Below the pieces are notes generated by a model. That model had not been told where the DNA came from, searched no databases, and saw only the letters and a list, made by a program, of their open reading frames with translations. From positions 62,001 to 126,000 of the forward strand of contig CAUYLG010008959.1 of NCBI GenBank assembly GCA_963573385.1: DNA of 64,000 bases, read 5' to 3'. Of this stretch, positions 1 through 14,200 are shown in pieces; the first letter of the stretch is position 1; every line of letters begins with the position of its first letter. A program made the position numbers and the translations under genes. This stretch comes from Cacajao melanocephalus (lineage: Eukaryota > Chordata > Mammalia > Primates > Pitheciidae).

Positions 1-1208
1 CCATACCTGATTTTCCTTTCTGGAACACACCTTGAATGCCCACCTGTGTGGCCATTCCCATGTTGTGCAATCAAGATCTTATGCACTCTGCCTAAGCCAG
101 ATCAAATGTCACTTGCCATATATTTGTTCTCTCCTCCATTCTGTTCCCAGGGCACTGTGCTCCTGTCTCTCTCTCTTGAACCCCCAACTGTACATCGAGC
201 TGAGGATTATATCATCTCCCCAACAAGAGCAGGAAACCCCAACAGGTAGAAGGCAGAGCCTGTTTCTTTTTTAACCCAATGCTTCCAATGGTGCCTGGCT
301 CCTCAAAGTTGCCTAACAAACATTTGTTCAACGGATCAATGGATTATTGTGCCTGCAGAATTTTAAGAAACATTCATCTTGGTACAGTGGCAATAAAGAA
401 TATCCATTTGGTATCCCCTTTCTTCAGAGAAAGCACTGATGTGTTTAAGAAAAGAACAGAGATAGAGTTCCAGGAAGAGTTTGGAAACTATTCCAAATTT
501 CCAATCTGTCTCCAAGCACTGTCTGAGGCTATGCTAGAAAAATGCAATGGAGAAGGAGCCTTAATCAACATTCTCAGGATTCACCTCTCTCTGCAGGTCA
601 TCACTCAAAGGCAGCAGGAGAAATGGGGAGCCATAGCCTCCAAGTGATAGGCCTGGATGAGACCCATAACACAAACCGCATCAAAGCACCTGGACATTTT
701 CAAAATACTTACCATTACCTCCCGTGTGCAGATACCAGGTGCCAGGAAGAGATGGATTAAAAAAAAAAGATGACACAGCACCATGACCTGGCCAAGAGGC
801 ACCATTCCCAGTGACAATACCATATGCTGCCTTGCGAAGTCCTCTGCGCTATTCCAAGCTGGTTTACCTCTTTGGAAACCTCAACGCCAGTCCTAGGCCC
901 TTGCTCCAAACACAATCTTCCCTCTGTCTTCCCAAAGCACTTCATTCAAATCTAGTGCCACATTTTCCTTTAATACGAAGGGAGGCAGATGTGCATCCCT
1001 CCCACTGGACAGGGAACCTTTCATGGGTCAGAGCATCATTTTTCCGTCTTTGTAACTCTGGCGTCAGCCCCCAGGATGGAGAGAAAGGAGGTCTTGGTAA
1101 ATGTTAATTGAATTGCTTCTGATGTCTAGTCCCTCCTTCAGAAACTGGGCCCACAGCTTTTTAAAAAATCCTGTTAAAGTAAGCCAAGGTGACTGTGCAT
1201 GGCTTTAC
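1..1208 (-). other. SFMBT2: SFMBT2 intron (partial), downstream of the 1209-1348 exon
   Basis: Intronic sequence following the donor of the SLED-domain exon; the next exon would lie before base 1. I recognise no Alu, L1, LTR or DNA transposon here. Plus-strand reading frames of 70-120 codons are not supported by similarity, codon pattern or splice signals and look like chance. No regulatory element can be named. Confidence 0.8.
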
Positions 1209-1348
1209 CTCTTTAAGAACCAGCACACATTTGCCTGGTCCCACCGACTGAGGTAGCTCAGCGATCCTTCCTTTGTTCAGGTAAGGGCCTGAGAAACACC
1301 TGTGGTTGATGAAGAGCTGAGGACAGCAGTATTTCCCATTGACGGTTC
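1209..1348 (-). CDS. SFMBT2: SFMBT2 coding exon: start of SLED (DUF3588) domain
   Basis: Internal exon of 140 bases. On the minus strand it is preceded by the pyrimidine-rich acceptor ctctcccctgcag and ends ...cttaaagag followed by gtaaagcc. Its first two bases (GA) complete a Gly codon begun by the exon at 5283-5353. It then encodes 46 residues, [17 protein letters not shown] through CVLVLKE, ending in phase 0. The family's SLED domain (Scm-like embedded domain, reported to bind DNA in the SCML2/SFMBT1 group) begins with this Cys-rich NGKYCCP...[19 protein letters not shown] block. The residues Pro-Gln-Leu-Phe-Ile and Gln-Ser-Val match my memory of SFMBT2; SFMBT1 has Pro-Lys-Ile-Tyr-Phe and Gln-Cys-Val. 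The rest of the domain is encoded by exons beyond the left edge. SFMBT2 is a nuclear Polycomb-group protein that partners YY1 and is linked to gene repression and trophoblast maintenance. Confidence 0.95.
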
Positions 1349-1650
1349 CTGCAGGGGAGAGCAACACAGCCCATGCTTAGGACCACAACCCCAGACCCTA
1401 GGGGACCCCAAGACCCTTGCTTAATCCACACAGTCAGGGAGAAGGACCACACAGAGCTGTCTGAGCTCTTGGCTGATGGGGAGTCAGGCATAATAAAAGC
1501 AATGGATCCCAAAATGAACACAACAACTGTGACGGCCAGTGTCATTAGAACTGTCATTAGGAGGCCTCACTCTGCCTCCAATTTGTAGCAGAGCAGCAGA
1601 GAAAAATGGATGATTTTCTTCTTTTGAGAAAAAGGCTCTGTGTCTAATAG

Positions 1651-1977
<327 letters not shown>

Positions 1978-2004
1978 TAAGGATACCTTAAAAATTCAGA
2001 TTAT

Positions 2005-2385
<381 letters not shown>

Positions 2386-2693
2386 CTAAGACGATGACCA
2401 CTCCAGAACCACTGTGTAGTTCAAGGACAAAAACACCAACTATACAGCGAAATCCTGTGTCACTCACCCCAGTGATACCCCCCCAACCTGTACCTCCAGA
2501 GGTGACCATGACCCTGAATCTAGTGTTCATCATCCACAAGCATGTCAACCACACACAGAGAAGCATGTGTGTGCCTACAAGCAATATATGATATTTTAAA
2601 ACATATTCCATAAATGATTTCCTGCGAGATTTTGTTTGTTTGCTTAACAAGAAGTTCCTGAGATATATCCAAGTTGGTAAATGTGGATCTTGA

Positions 2694-3019
<326 letters not shown>

Positions 3020-3034
3020 CATTCATTTTTTTAC

Positions 3035-3440
3035 TTCTTTATTTGACTCTGTTGAATTAATATATCATCATTTAGCTGTCTAGGCTCTTACTGATGGATA
3101 TTTAGTTGTTTCTACTTTTTTAGGACTGTCAACAGTGCTTTCATGAATACAATTGTGAAAATCTTCTGCATGTGGGCAAGAGAGTCTTTCAGGCGTGTAA
3201 CAAGAGTAGACCGGCTAGGCCACAGGTCTGCGTTATCTGTATCTTCAGTTTTACTAGACGTGGCCAAGCTATTCTCCACAGTGACTACCCCATTAACATG
3301 CTTGTTAGCACCATGGAAGGACTCCTGTAGTCCAACATCCACGCCAAAACTGGTTACTACTGTGCTCCTCCATTCTGCCAATCTGATGTAGCTGAAGCAG
3401 ACCTCACTGCAGCTTAAGTTTCCATTACCCATATTCTTCT
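3035..3440 (-). mobile_element. Degenerate L1 (L1M-type), antisense
   Basis: Phrases such as actgatggatatttagttgt and acagtgctttcatgaatac resemble the antisense of the 3' part of mammalian L1 (mutated forms of 'gatggacatttgggttgtt...aatgctgctatgaac'). It is highly diverged. The extent is approximate and the family call is tentative. Confidence 0.45.
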
Positions 3441-3534
3441 TTCAACTCAGAAAGGGAACAAGGGAAGTTACTGATCTTGCTGTCTCAAAATGCCATGGGC
3501 AAGCAGAATCATTAAATGATAAGATCTCAATCTA

Positions 3535-4144
<610 letters not shown>

Positions 4145-5282
4145 TAATATCTATAAATGTAGAATGAGGTTTCACTTCTGACCAAGGGACTCACCACCCC
4201 CACCCTGACTCTACCCAAGCTCCAAACTAAGCAATACCTACAGTGGAATTTCTGCAAAACCACCACCATCAATTTGGGATGGTAATTTAACAGTCTAGGT
4301 AGGATTGTTCTCATAAAGACTTCAACTAAGAACCAGCAGAGGTAGGAGACAGAAATATTATTCTTCTGGATATAAAAGAAATAAAATTACAATTATAGAC
4401 TATGAAAGGGTAGCTGGCATGGTTCTTTTAAAACCATTCTAAAGTTTGAATTATATACAACAAGCAAAATAATGAAGTCCAGGGCTTCATTATTTACATG
4501 GAAATTTTTGGTAGGATTACTTTGCCTTTAGATTACTGGACCTGTAGAAAAACAAAATTTTAGTTAAATCTACTCATCAAACTGCTTTTTACTACCAAGA
4601 TAATCTACTAGTAGGATTCGTCCAAGGCCTGTTGGTTTTAATCCTGGAATTCAGAGCAGGTTTCATTTTGGCTTAGAGAATAGACTTTTTAATCAAGTAT
4701 GACAATGTACAAACATGTCTATTACCAGACTTGATAGCCAGAGGGTAGCTCACAAATGTATTTTCAAAGGTTATTGTAAGATATAAGACTTTATACACTA
4801 AAAATCATATACTGTTCACAACCTGCTCTTCAAACAGAGGGTTTTAAGGAACAATTCAAAAGCCAGGGGCAATTTAAATCCTAACAGCAAGTGTAAAAAC
4901 GCAAGTGGAACAGTAATAAAATATCAAAAAAAAAAAAAAAATCCCAAACTGCCCAATGAGATGATACTCTCAACTCTTTCCTTTCCCCCATGACACACAG
5001 CCCTTATTTGGCTCCTAGTTTGCAAGTCACACAGAAACCCTTCTCCTGTAGACTAGAACTGTCCAGAGCTACTGGCCAAGAAGCAGAAAAGAAAAGTCAC
5101 AGAGAATTTAGCTTAGAAATTTTTCTTTTTAAAAAGTACGTATCTGCTTACGAGCAGCAATGGAGAAAAACAGAATAGGCTCAACGTGCAGATATATTCA
5201 TATCGACCTAGAAACATATATATGTCTCTGCTCCTGGCTACAAAGTGGGAAGGCACAGAGACCCCTAAACTGGACTGATTAC

Positions 5283-5353
5283 CTGTGGTGTCCAGGTGAG
5301 GGAATAAACAAAGGTCATGAGGTATTTTCTTAACAGGCACTGCGGCCGGCGAT
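5283..5353 (-). CDS. SFMBT2: SFMBT2 coding exon: linker between MBT4 and SLED
   Basis: Small exon of 71 bases. Minus-strand acceptor ttttctctgttgacag, donor gacaccacag/gtaatcag. The first base (A) completes a Gln codon (CA+A) from the 7295-7337 exon, and the last base (G) starts the Gly codon finished in the 1209-1348 exon. It encodes [20 protein letters not shown] followed by DTT. The [18 protein letters not shown] string is characteristic of SFMBT2 as I recall it. No enzymatic motif is present. This is the Pro-rich to acidic linker running from the fourth MBT repeat into the SLED domain. The exon length is not divisible by three, so skipping it alone breaks the frame (stop within the next exon). 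Confidence 0.94.
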
Positions 5354-6068
5354 CTGTCAACAGAGAAAACAGAACTATCAAGGACCAGGAGCTTTAGAAG
5401 GAACGACTACATTCCAAAGTCTTATCAAAATTTAAAATGACTCTTCTAGAAATCTTAGATAAGAAGACCAGAAAATAGAATGCATGTATGGGAGCAGTCC
5501 CAGTAAGACCAGGTGAAAACAGCATTTCAGAAAAGTTGTTCTCCAATTCTTTGGTTGATCCTAAAAAGCCCATGAGACATCTGCCCCCAAGTGGCTGGCA
5601 CTGATCAATGAGTTTCTCCCAGGGTGCTTCTGGCCTTATCTCTTGCTATGGAATTGTAATACTGTCTTCCATTATACTTTAGATATGAAGACACATTATG
5701 TTACATTTAATTAAAGTCAGACTTTTCTACTTCCATGTCTAATTGAAAACCACTTCCCGCGAACCTTTGATTTCTGACCTCGGGGCTCCTTTGAGTCATG
5801 GCCACACTAAATATAAGACCTTAAAAGAAAATCTATAAACTGGCGAATCTTAAAATGTGAAGTAGGCTTATTCCAGGACAGAGCTCTATTATAGTTCAGT
5901 AAAAATGTTGCTGAATCAGTATGTGTTTTAAAATGTAGCCTTAGGGGAAAAGAGGTGAACTAGGTTTCACAGGGGTGTCTAGGTTGGTGGCATAGAAACC
6001 ACATGGATGAAAAGCTCCTTCAGCTCAAAGTCAACCCTTACAAGAGATCTTAGCAAGGTCATCTATGG

Positions 6069-6253
6069 AGTGGTTCTCCAAGAGGCGTCCCCAAAACCCA
6101 CAGCAATGGCAATACCTGTAAACTCATTAGAAATGCAGATTCTCGGGCCCCATCTCAGACATTCTGAATCAGAAATGTTGAGAATAGGGCCCAGCAATCT
6201 GTGTGCTCCAAGCTCCCTAAGTGACCGACGTATGGGAAGGGTGAGAACCATTA
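6069..6253 (+). mobile_element. MER5A-like hAT-Charlie nonautonomous transposon
   Basis: Left end agtggttctcc and right end gtgagaaccatta are the degraded terminal inverted repeats of MER5A. Internal phrases gaaatgcagattctcgggcc and attctgaatcagaaatg fit the family. Likely 8-base target duplication atctatgg (6061-6068) / atccatgg (6254-6261), one mismatch. Confidence 0.8.
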
Positions 6254-6749
6254 ATCCATGGGCTGCACAGTTAGGAGTGATGGATTCAAGTTTGGATTTA
6301 GTCACAGGTGCGTTATGAAATCTCTCTACTTCAACATCAGGGGGAAAACATGGAGGCTGGTTATGAGCTGCATACCCTGCATTTAGAAGCGAACCCACAA
6401 AAAACACTTAAAGAACTGTTATTCTCAAATAGTGCAGTTACAGTTCAATTTCATTTTATTTAAACTCAACTACTGCACATGAAAAATGCTGTTTTCAGTT
6501 GTCTTTCCATCAATGTATTTTTATTTACTTAAGAAAGAATCACTTGGCATGGAATGTACATTTCAGCATATTTTAAATATTTTTCAATATCTAGAAATGT
6601 TACTAGCAAGTAACAACTTTTCAGAAACACACTGCCTTCCTGGACACACTTTGCTAACACCCTCTTTCCACGTAAAATCACAAATGAAATGAGGGATGGG
6701 GTACAATCTGTATTTGCTCAGCCTACAACTTAAGGCCTACAGTTTTTTC

Positions 6750-6905
6750 AAATGGAATCTAATTTAATATTCATAAGAACTAAGAACTCCCCAATTATAT
6801 TTTATAAACCAGGGCACTGAGAGGAAGAGAACTAAAGTTACTTGCTCAAGTTCACTCAGCAGAGCTGGGGTTGGACTGAAGTTTTTTGCCTCCCAGGCCC
6901 AGCCA
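6750..6905 (+). repeat. MIR (tRNA-derived SINE)
   Basis: Diverged MIR core: aaccagggcactgagaggaa followed by cttgctcaagttcactcagc and agctggggttggactgaag match the consensus order (gaggaaactgaggcacagag ... gcccaaggtcacacagc ... gggattcgaaccc). Confidence 0.7.
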
Positions 6906-7294
6906 CTCCAAGAGAGGTGAGTAAGAAGCAGCGTTCCAAGTGCAGTGAGGGGCTGCGAGTCGCAACTGCACCTGCCACGTGGGGACTCAGTGGACGCTGA
7001 GAATTGTGGGCATAGACAGCCATTACTCTGTGTGTAGGTATGAGGTGCTCCCCAGGTATGCCAAGGTGGAATAAAAACCAAGCCACAGGAATCTGGACTG
7101 TGAGTGCCTTGGGGAGCAGGCACTGTGTCTTGTACATAACAGGTACACAACAAAGGACAGCCACTGTGTTTTACTACTACCTCTACTAGTGTGCTATTTG
7201 CTAGCCAATAAAAACAGCCATGCTTCCCATCCTCCATAAAGACGCTACAGTTTATCAGTATATAGTACAGTCTGGCGGGGAAAAAAGCACATAC

Positions 7295-7337
7295 TGTTTC
7301 TCTGGTTGCACAACTGCAATCTTTCTCTTCTTTTGTG
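7295..7337 (-). CDS. SFMBT2: SFMBT2 small coding exon: basic KKRK linker
   Basis: Very short exon of 43 bases, too small for ordinary ORF finding. Minus-strand acceptor ccttttttacag, donor gagaaaca/gtatgtgc. It starts with CA (completing a Ser codon after T from the 10606-10719 exon), encodes QKKRKIAVVQPEK, and leaves CA for a Gln completed by the next exon. The Lys-Lys-Arg-Lys cluster directly after MBT repeat 4 could serve as a nuclear localisation signal; this is inference. Length 43 is not a multiple of three, so exclusion shifts the frame. The same KKRKIAVVQPEK motif occurs in the paralogue SFMBT1, which supports it being a real exon. Confidence 0.94.
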
Positions 7338-8536
7338 CTGTAAAAAAGGTAAATGGGAAAAAAGAAAATCAGCTTTGTTAGTGGAGCAAGTCCATTTTTA
7401 AAAACAGGTTATAAAATAAAAAGGCACCCATTTTAAAGCAGTAACTTAAATGCTGAAAAGTTACGACACTCCTGCCACAATTCCCTATCTGTTTCTTCTA
7501 GCACAGGATAGACATTAACTCACCAGATGTGAGATCTTAGTAGAACTTAGTCCATTTAATCTTATCATGACACTAGCTACTTTAGTTTTAAATGTGCACT
7601 TAAGAAAGCAAAAGAGTACACCTGTTGTACCTCACATAAGCACACACGTTCAGATCAATTGTTACAAGCAGTTATCCAGAATGATTTTTTTTCCCAAGAA
7701 GAGTTGTGATGAGGCAAATCATGTTACTATCACAACACACTCCCAAAGTGCTGTCAGACGCATGCATTTAAACGAAAACATGTTATTCACAAAAGGAGAA
7801 TCAGTAGCTTGCAAATATGTCTGGTCAAATATTGACATAAATGAGCGAATAGTGATTTCTGTGATAAGAACATTTACAGTTTATATTTATAACTGATTGA
7901 GATCACCTTAACAAAAATAGATGAAAGCTTTTGGCATCTACTAACTTTGGCTCGGATAATCCTACATCTTCCAACATAAGCATGAATTAATTCCAACAAA
8001 ACTTCTAAAGCTGCTAGAGTCTGGCAGGTTTGGAGATGGAGTTTGCCTCTTTAAAGCAAAATGTATGTGCAAGGAATGCAAGAGAAAATAAATAAGAAAA
8101 ATACTCCATAAAATCTCGCCTACTCTTGACTATCTCATATTCAATTCCAGTTATTACTACAAAAAGGTCCACACTTAGGACCTCTCAGGTGCAAAGTGAG
8201 TTTGGAATACTTGTCTCCCTTGGTCTTTGTTAATGAGATGCGGATGCCTGACCCCCTGGGAAAGAGCCAAGCACAACAGACCCAGAGACCAAATCCTAAA
8301 GAACGAGGAAACTTTACGGTGTTCACCTTAATCTGTACATGACTGTGCTCCAGAAAAACCCAAAGCACTTGCACCCTCCCATATCCATGTGAAGTGGGGA
8401 GGAAGAGGATTCAGGACACCAGGTTCTCCCTGAGGGACAACAAGGACAAAGGGGATTGGAGCTACAATTGCGGGACAAAACTCAGGGAGAACATATTGGC
8501 CATGCTGGCTGGGCAAGGTCAGAATCTGAAGCACTT

Positions 8537-8832
<296 letters not shown>

Positions 8833-9411
8833 AGAATCTGCATCATTTTAAGTGACAGGGGAAAACAATGTCCCTGAGATTAAAATGATGATTTTATGAT
8901 CAACATTTTAGAATATTTTTAAATAAGGGGAAACTATTACTCCAACTGGATCAGACATTGAGCAGGATGGTTTAGGAAAAGGAGAATCCCATCGCAACCA
9001 GCTGTCTCTTAATCTGAATTACCTACTTGTTTCACACACATAATGCCCTCTGGTGCTCTTAATAATGCTAGCTAGAGGAGCCTTGAAACTCTGTTGTTAT
9101 CAAGGAACTTCAAGTCAGCTATGAAATGGAACTGGGATGTTTCCAGCAATGTTGTGAGAGTCTACAGAAGCGGCCACAGAACAGGCTGTTAGGGAGGAGG
9201 AAAGCTGGCGCCTAAATTCATTAAAGAAAATGATAGAGAGACAATCTCTTTAACAGTGGAAACCTATTATCTTTAAGGACTCATCATTTTAAATAACACT
9301 TCTGATACACATTAGGATAGAATAGTAAATGCAATGATTTATTAGGTTAGATTATTAAATGGTACCATTTTGTGATAATGACCTACAATAATATATGTTA
9401 AAACACACTGT

Positions 9412-9857
<446 letters not shown>

Positions 9858-9911
9858 TTATAAAGTACAGTTGAAATAACAGTGATTAGTTAGTGCTAAG
9901 AGTAGGTTAGG

Positions 9912-10228
9912 TGTTTGTTTTATTTATTTTTTGAGACAGAGTCTCACTCTGTCACCCAGGCTGGAGTGCACTCGTGCTTGGTTGTAATCTTGGCTCATTG
10001 CACCATTGACCTCCCAGGCTCAAGCAATCTTCCCACCTCAGCCTTCAGAGTGGCCAGAGACATGTGCCACCCTGCTCGACTAATTTACTTCTACATGTAC
10101 TTCTTTTTTATGTGTAGACGGTGTCTCACTATGCTGCCCAGGCTGGCGTCAAAATCCTGGGCTCAAGCATCCTCCTGCCTTGGCCTCCCAAAATACTAAG
10201 ATTACAGGAATAAGGCACCGTGCTACAC
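9912..10228 (-). mobile_element. Alu (old, J-like), minus strand
   Basis: Reversed Alu beginning tgttttatttattttttgag. It is heavily diverged, with small insertions (ctcgtgcttggttgtaatc), and ends ggcaccgtgctac. The orientation is opposite to the Alu at 9412, 190 bases away. Confidence 0.88.
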
Positions 10229-10605
10229 GGTAATCTGTTGGTAGAAGCTACACAAGAAAAATCAGATCTTTCAAAGAAATGATAATATGATAATATAGTA
10301 CGTAACAATTTTTTTTCACATCAAAACAATGAACCGTATAAAAAACTGAGAGTGACGATTTCAGGTATTTTTTCCTCTGCCTCTCTGTGACCTTTAGCTG
10401 TCCCTCACTGTTAGTCTGTCAACCTGTGACATCATCTCACACAGACACAGATTAAGTGAGATAACAAAAACATGGGTTCTCAGTGGAAAATCAAAAATCT
10501 TATTTGTGCTTTAGAACTTGGTTATAATTTCTTTACGAAGCTGCCAATTGATTCACAAAGATCACCAATGTTATCTTCCACCCTCCTCAACCAGGAACCA
10601 CTTAC

Positions 10606-10719
10606 AGACTGTTTTCTGTGGTGTAGTCAAAGGATAAGAATTGGCTTCACACCAGCCCACGGGGAAGATGTCCATGGATTCCACATCAACAATAACCTCT
10701 GGAACAGGAGTCTGCAGCC
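10606..10719 (-). CDS. SFMBT2: SFMBT2 coding exon: second half of MBT repeat 4
   Basis: Exon of 114 bases. Minus-strand acceptor cttcttcccatgcag, strong donor cagtct/gtaagt. GG completes the Gly codon begun in the 23867-23993 exon. Then come 37 codons, [20 protein letters not shown] followed by [17 protein letters not shown], and a final T that starts a Ser codon. The segment ...[16 protein letters not shown] is the C-terminal signature shared by MBT repeats (compare 'S.DIHPAGWFE' in L3MBTL1). MBT repeats fold as chromatin-reader modules that can hold mono- or dimethyl-lysine in a cage. The cage-forming Phe-Trp pair of L3MBTL1 MBT2 has no obvious counterpart in this half-repeat. Confidence 0.96.
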
Positions 10720-11738
10720 CTGCATGGGAAGAAGTTGAGACAAGAGGTACAAACAGATCTTACCGACAAAGAAACAGAAGAACAACAGTAATGGAGCATC
10801 CCTAAGATTGAGAAAAACATCCCTTTACACGTTAAAAAACAAAAACAAACTATACAGCAGCTGAATGGAAGATACGACTTTAAAAGAGTCTTTAGTCTTA
10901 TCACAGATACAAACGCTTGAGATAGAACAGGGCAGGAATAAAAGGGGTTCAAATCAAGTGAGGGTTTGGAAAAATAGAGATCCTCCACCCTAAAAATAAA
11001 AGAGGAAGAAGGGCTGTAGGGAAAGATTAGCATCAGAGCAGGATTTGCTGAAAGAGAGAACCAGCATCTCCCTTTCCTAAGAACAGCTCTGAGGTTAAGG
11101 GAATGTGTTGCAGCTTGGGTGGGACCGCAGGGCCCCCATCTACACCTTCATGATGTGCTTCACCCAACACCAAGCAAAGACAACCTTCAATGAAAGAAAG
11201 TCAAGCATCACAGCTAAACAGAACCAGTAAAACTCAAAAACAAGGTCTATAAGCGGTGTACATGGACAAGGCTCTTTCTCTAGGAAACTTGTCAACGTAT
11301 CAGTTTGGAGTCACTTTGTTTTGGACTCAGTTTGTGGCCTGTGGACTTTGGCCATGGCATGGAAAAGTCATTTACGCAGCAATGTCTAAAAAGATCCCAC
11401 TAAAAAGTGGGATCTGATGACTATCACATCCTGTTTCATCATTACAGTCATGCCTTGTGATGACCTGGCTTCACAGCCAAGAAACTCTGAAAAAGACAAG
11501 GAGTCTGGATTTAACAGCAGCAAAAGTTTCAAGGAGCTCTAGCTATTGAGAGAATAAATTTTGAACTAGTTAAAAGAAGAAAATTCGACACAAAACCAAT
11601 AGTTAAGAAAAAAACACTTTGAACCAGGAATCAAGAAATAAGAGCTCCATTAAAAAATGGTGACCCATGGACTCTGACCCCTTAATCCAGTTCTGTTTTG
11701 GTTTCCTCATTGAGAACGAAGATGAAGAAAACACAGTG

Positions 11739-12133
11739 GCCGGGCGTGGTGGCTCATGACTGTAATCCCAGTACTTTGGGGGGACAAGGTGAGCAAACTG
11801 CTTGAGCCCAGGAGTTCAAGATCAGCCTGGGTAACATGGCAAGACCTCATCTCTACAAAAAATACAAAACTAGCCTGGCATGGTGGCAGGCATCAGTACT
11901 CAGGAGGCTGAGGCAGGAGTATTGCTTAAGTCCAGGAGTTTGAGACCAGCCTGGCCGACATGAAGAAACCCTGTCTCTACAAAAAATACAAAATTAGCCT
12001 GGTATGATAGCAGGTACTTGTAGTCCCAGCTACTTGGGAGGCTGAGGTGGGAGGATCGCTCAAGTCTGGGAGGTCAAGGTTACAGTGGAGTGATTGCACC
12101 ACTGCACTCCAACCTAAGTGACAGAGCAAGATG
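11739..12133 (+). mobile_element. Trimeric Alu-derived element, plus strand
   Basis: Starts gtggccgggcgtggtggctc and runs about 395 bases before the tail, roughly 110 longer than a normal Alu body. After ggaggctgaggcaggagtat (right-arm sequence) it returns to left-arm sequence (tccaggagtttgagaccagc), then repeats the A-rich linker and the right arm. It therefore has three arm-like units, as expected from unequal recombination between Alu arms. Confidence 0.85.
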
Positions 12134-12236
12134 AAGGAAGGAAGGAAAGAAGGAGGGAGGGAAGGAGGGAGGGAGGGAGGGAGGGAAGGAGGGAGGGAGG
12201 AAGGGAGGAAGGAAGAAAAGAAGGAAGGAAGGAAAT
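12132..12236 (+). repeat. (GGAA/GGGA)n purine microsatellite at Alu tail
   Basis: About 105 bases of almost pure purine on the plus strand, alternating ggaagg, gggagg and gaaaga units. It directly follows the Alu right arm and so appears to have grown from the Alu A-tail. Its reading frames (RRREGRREGG on plus, poly Ser-Leu-Pro on minus) are repeat artefacts. Confidence 0.95.
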
Positions 12237-12985
12237 AAATAACACAGTAAGCCCCATCCATGTCATCTCACAACATCTGAAGAATTCTGAATCACATCCT
12301 CCCTCCCCACCAAAACTGTAACTTCACAAAGCTAAATGCCAACAACCAAACACAAAACGGTCCTAAATCTGGTGCAAGCTCCAATGGCTCTGACTTTTTA
12401 CCATCAAGTAGACATGGTGAAGATGGAGTAGGTTAATTGCTAAATGTGGGCTCCCAATTTAGAGTTAAGCCAATATACTGGTGCATATCAGGTGCCCTGA
12501 ACATGGACAGTGGGTGCTTATACATACACACTATCATTGCCATTCATCATTTGGAACTTTTGATTGGTTCTCAAAGAAGTCAATTACCACGATTGTCAGT
12601 CTTAACTTTTTAAATGTTTGATTCCCCTATAATGGAATGCTAGGAGGTTCATAGGGCTTATTTTTGAACAAGGCTGAATAAATAGACATTGTTTCTGTCT
12701 AATATTATAAGACTTGACCAATATTTAACCTAACTGCTAAAGGAATCAAACAAGAAAGAATATGTTCAAAACAGACAAAAGGCAAAGAAACTCTCCCCAG
12801 AGCCATTGAATGTGGAAGTCCCTCTGCCTGTCCTGAAGGGCATGGGACAGATTCTTCAGAGTCCAACAAAGTGGGTCCCCAGGCAGGTTCCCGTTACACA
12901 CGCTCATTATCGCCTCTGCAGACCCAAAGAGCATTTGTTTCTTAGCTACTCAACAATCTTGCTAACAGGTTAGATTCGTTTAGTA

Positions 12986-13001
12986 AATATATATATATAT
13001 T
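12986..13001. repeat. Short (TA)n run
   Basis: atatatatatatat within AT-rich unique intron; low complexity only. Confidence 0.85.
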
Positions 13002-13799
13002 TCCAGATTTAAGTTTAGCCACAAATAAGATTTTCAAGGTCATTAAAAGCAGTACTTCAAAAGGAAGCATAAAAGTAACTTTATGGCTTATTCCTTCCTA
13101 AATTGTGACTTTCATCTTCTAATGTTCTGCTAGTTCAAACATCACATCACGTTAAGGCTTTAATATATACAGTTCAGTACAATGTATACATTAATATATT
13201 GCTAGGACTGTCTTTACCATACTTTATAATCCTTTAATCATGTTTCTCATTCAATTAAACAAGAATTTACGAGGTCAGATGTGTCGGCTATCTTTCCCTC
13301 AAGAAAGTTACAGTTCTGCCTTCTCCCACCCCAAATATATCCCATTACGGCATCTATTAAATAAGAACTGATGAAAAGGTCAGTTATTTATCACCCGGGC
13401 AAAGTGCTCCTGACCCTGAACAAATCCCATTCTAAATAATAGGTACCAAGTCTTCATTTCCCTTTACCAAGCTTACAAATCTCCATTTATCTGGCTGGAC
13501 TCAGACAACCATCTTTTAAAACAAACTATTTTCCAAGATAGGAGACTCAATAGCATGCAAAATAATCCATTAAAAGAACGTGTCCAATGATCCTCCTTAT
13601 TTGAGGACTGCCAAAAGTACATACACAAAGCTGAATGTTCCACTGAAGACCACTGCAATGTCCTTTACCATTTTATAGAAAAATCCCCAACAAACAACAC
13701 AGGACCATGCTCAATCTCTTGACTTTGTCTAAGATGCATCTAGTCAGTATGAATTCTACTTGTTTATTTTTATCCATGGCCTTCATCTCAGAAACCATG

Positions 13800-14200
13800 A
13801 GGAAGCTTAAATCCCCATCGATGGGAAAGCACTTAGGCAAATCTGGGTGCATCCATATGAAGAAATATTCTGCAGCTATAAAAAACAATCAGACACCTCT
13901 TCATTTATTTATATGTACAGACCTCCAAGATGCATTGCTGAGTGAAAAAGGCAGGGCGCACAACACTGTGCATACATAGTATGCTACCATCTGTTTAAAA
14001 AGGGGAAATAACATATATTCATATGTGCATAACATAAATCCGGAAGGAAATACAAAATACTAACACAGTGGGTTTCCACAGGGAACGGAACCAGGTGGCT
14101 GGGGGCTGGGGGCACAGGAGTGGAGGGAGAATCTAATGCAAGATAAACCTTTAGGATTTTTTAATCTTCGTGAATGAGTTACCTATTTTACAAGCAAGGT
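13800..14200 (+). mobile_element. HAL1/L1M 3' end fragment, sense
   Basis: The order of diverged phrases fits the 3' end of HAL1/old L1: gtgcatccatatgaagaaatattctgcagc, then ctgagtgaaaaaggcagg, tagtatgctaccatctg, and a late acagtgggtttccacagg. Boundaries approximate. Confidence 0.65.

Larger units (their letters stand above)
5354..7294 (-). other. SFMBT2: SFMBT2 intron between the 7295 and 5283 exons
   Basis: Intron of 1,941 bases. It contains a MER5A-like DNA transposon (6069-6253) and a MIR (about 6750-6905). The rest (5354-6068, 6254-6749, 6906-7294) is unique AT-rich sequence. The 157-codon minus-strand frame at 6764-7237 overlaps the MIR and shows no protein family signature. Confidence 0.85.

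Noticed and set aside
6764..7237. 157-codon minus-strand open frame in the same strand as SFMBT2
   Set aside because: Overlaps a MIR and lies within the intron between two securely joined exons. No acceptor/donor pair is needed or supported, and there is no similarity I recognise.
11440..11480. tacagtcatgccttgtgatg resembling a Tigger terminal repeat
   Set aside because: No matching inverted end or internal family sequence within the next few hundred bases; chance similarity.
12118..12321. Arg-Glu-Gly repeat protein on plus, Ser-Leu-Pro repeat protein on minus
   Set aside because: Translation of the GGAA/GGGA microsatellite at an Alu tail.
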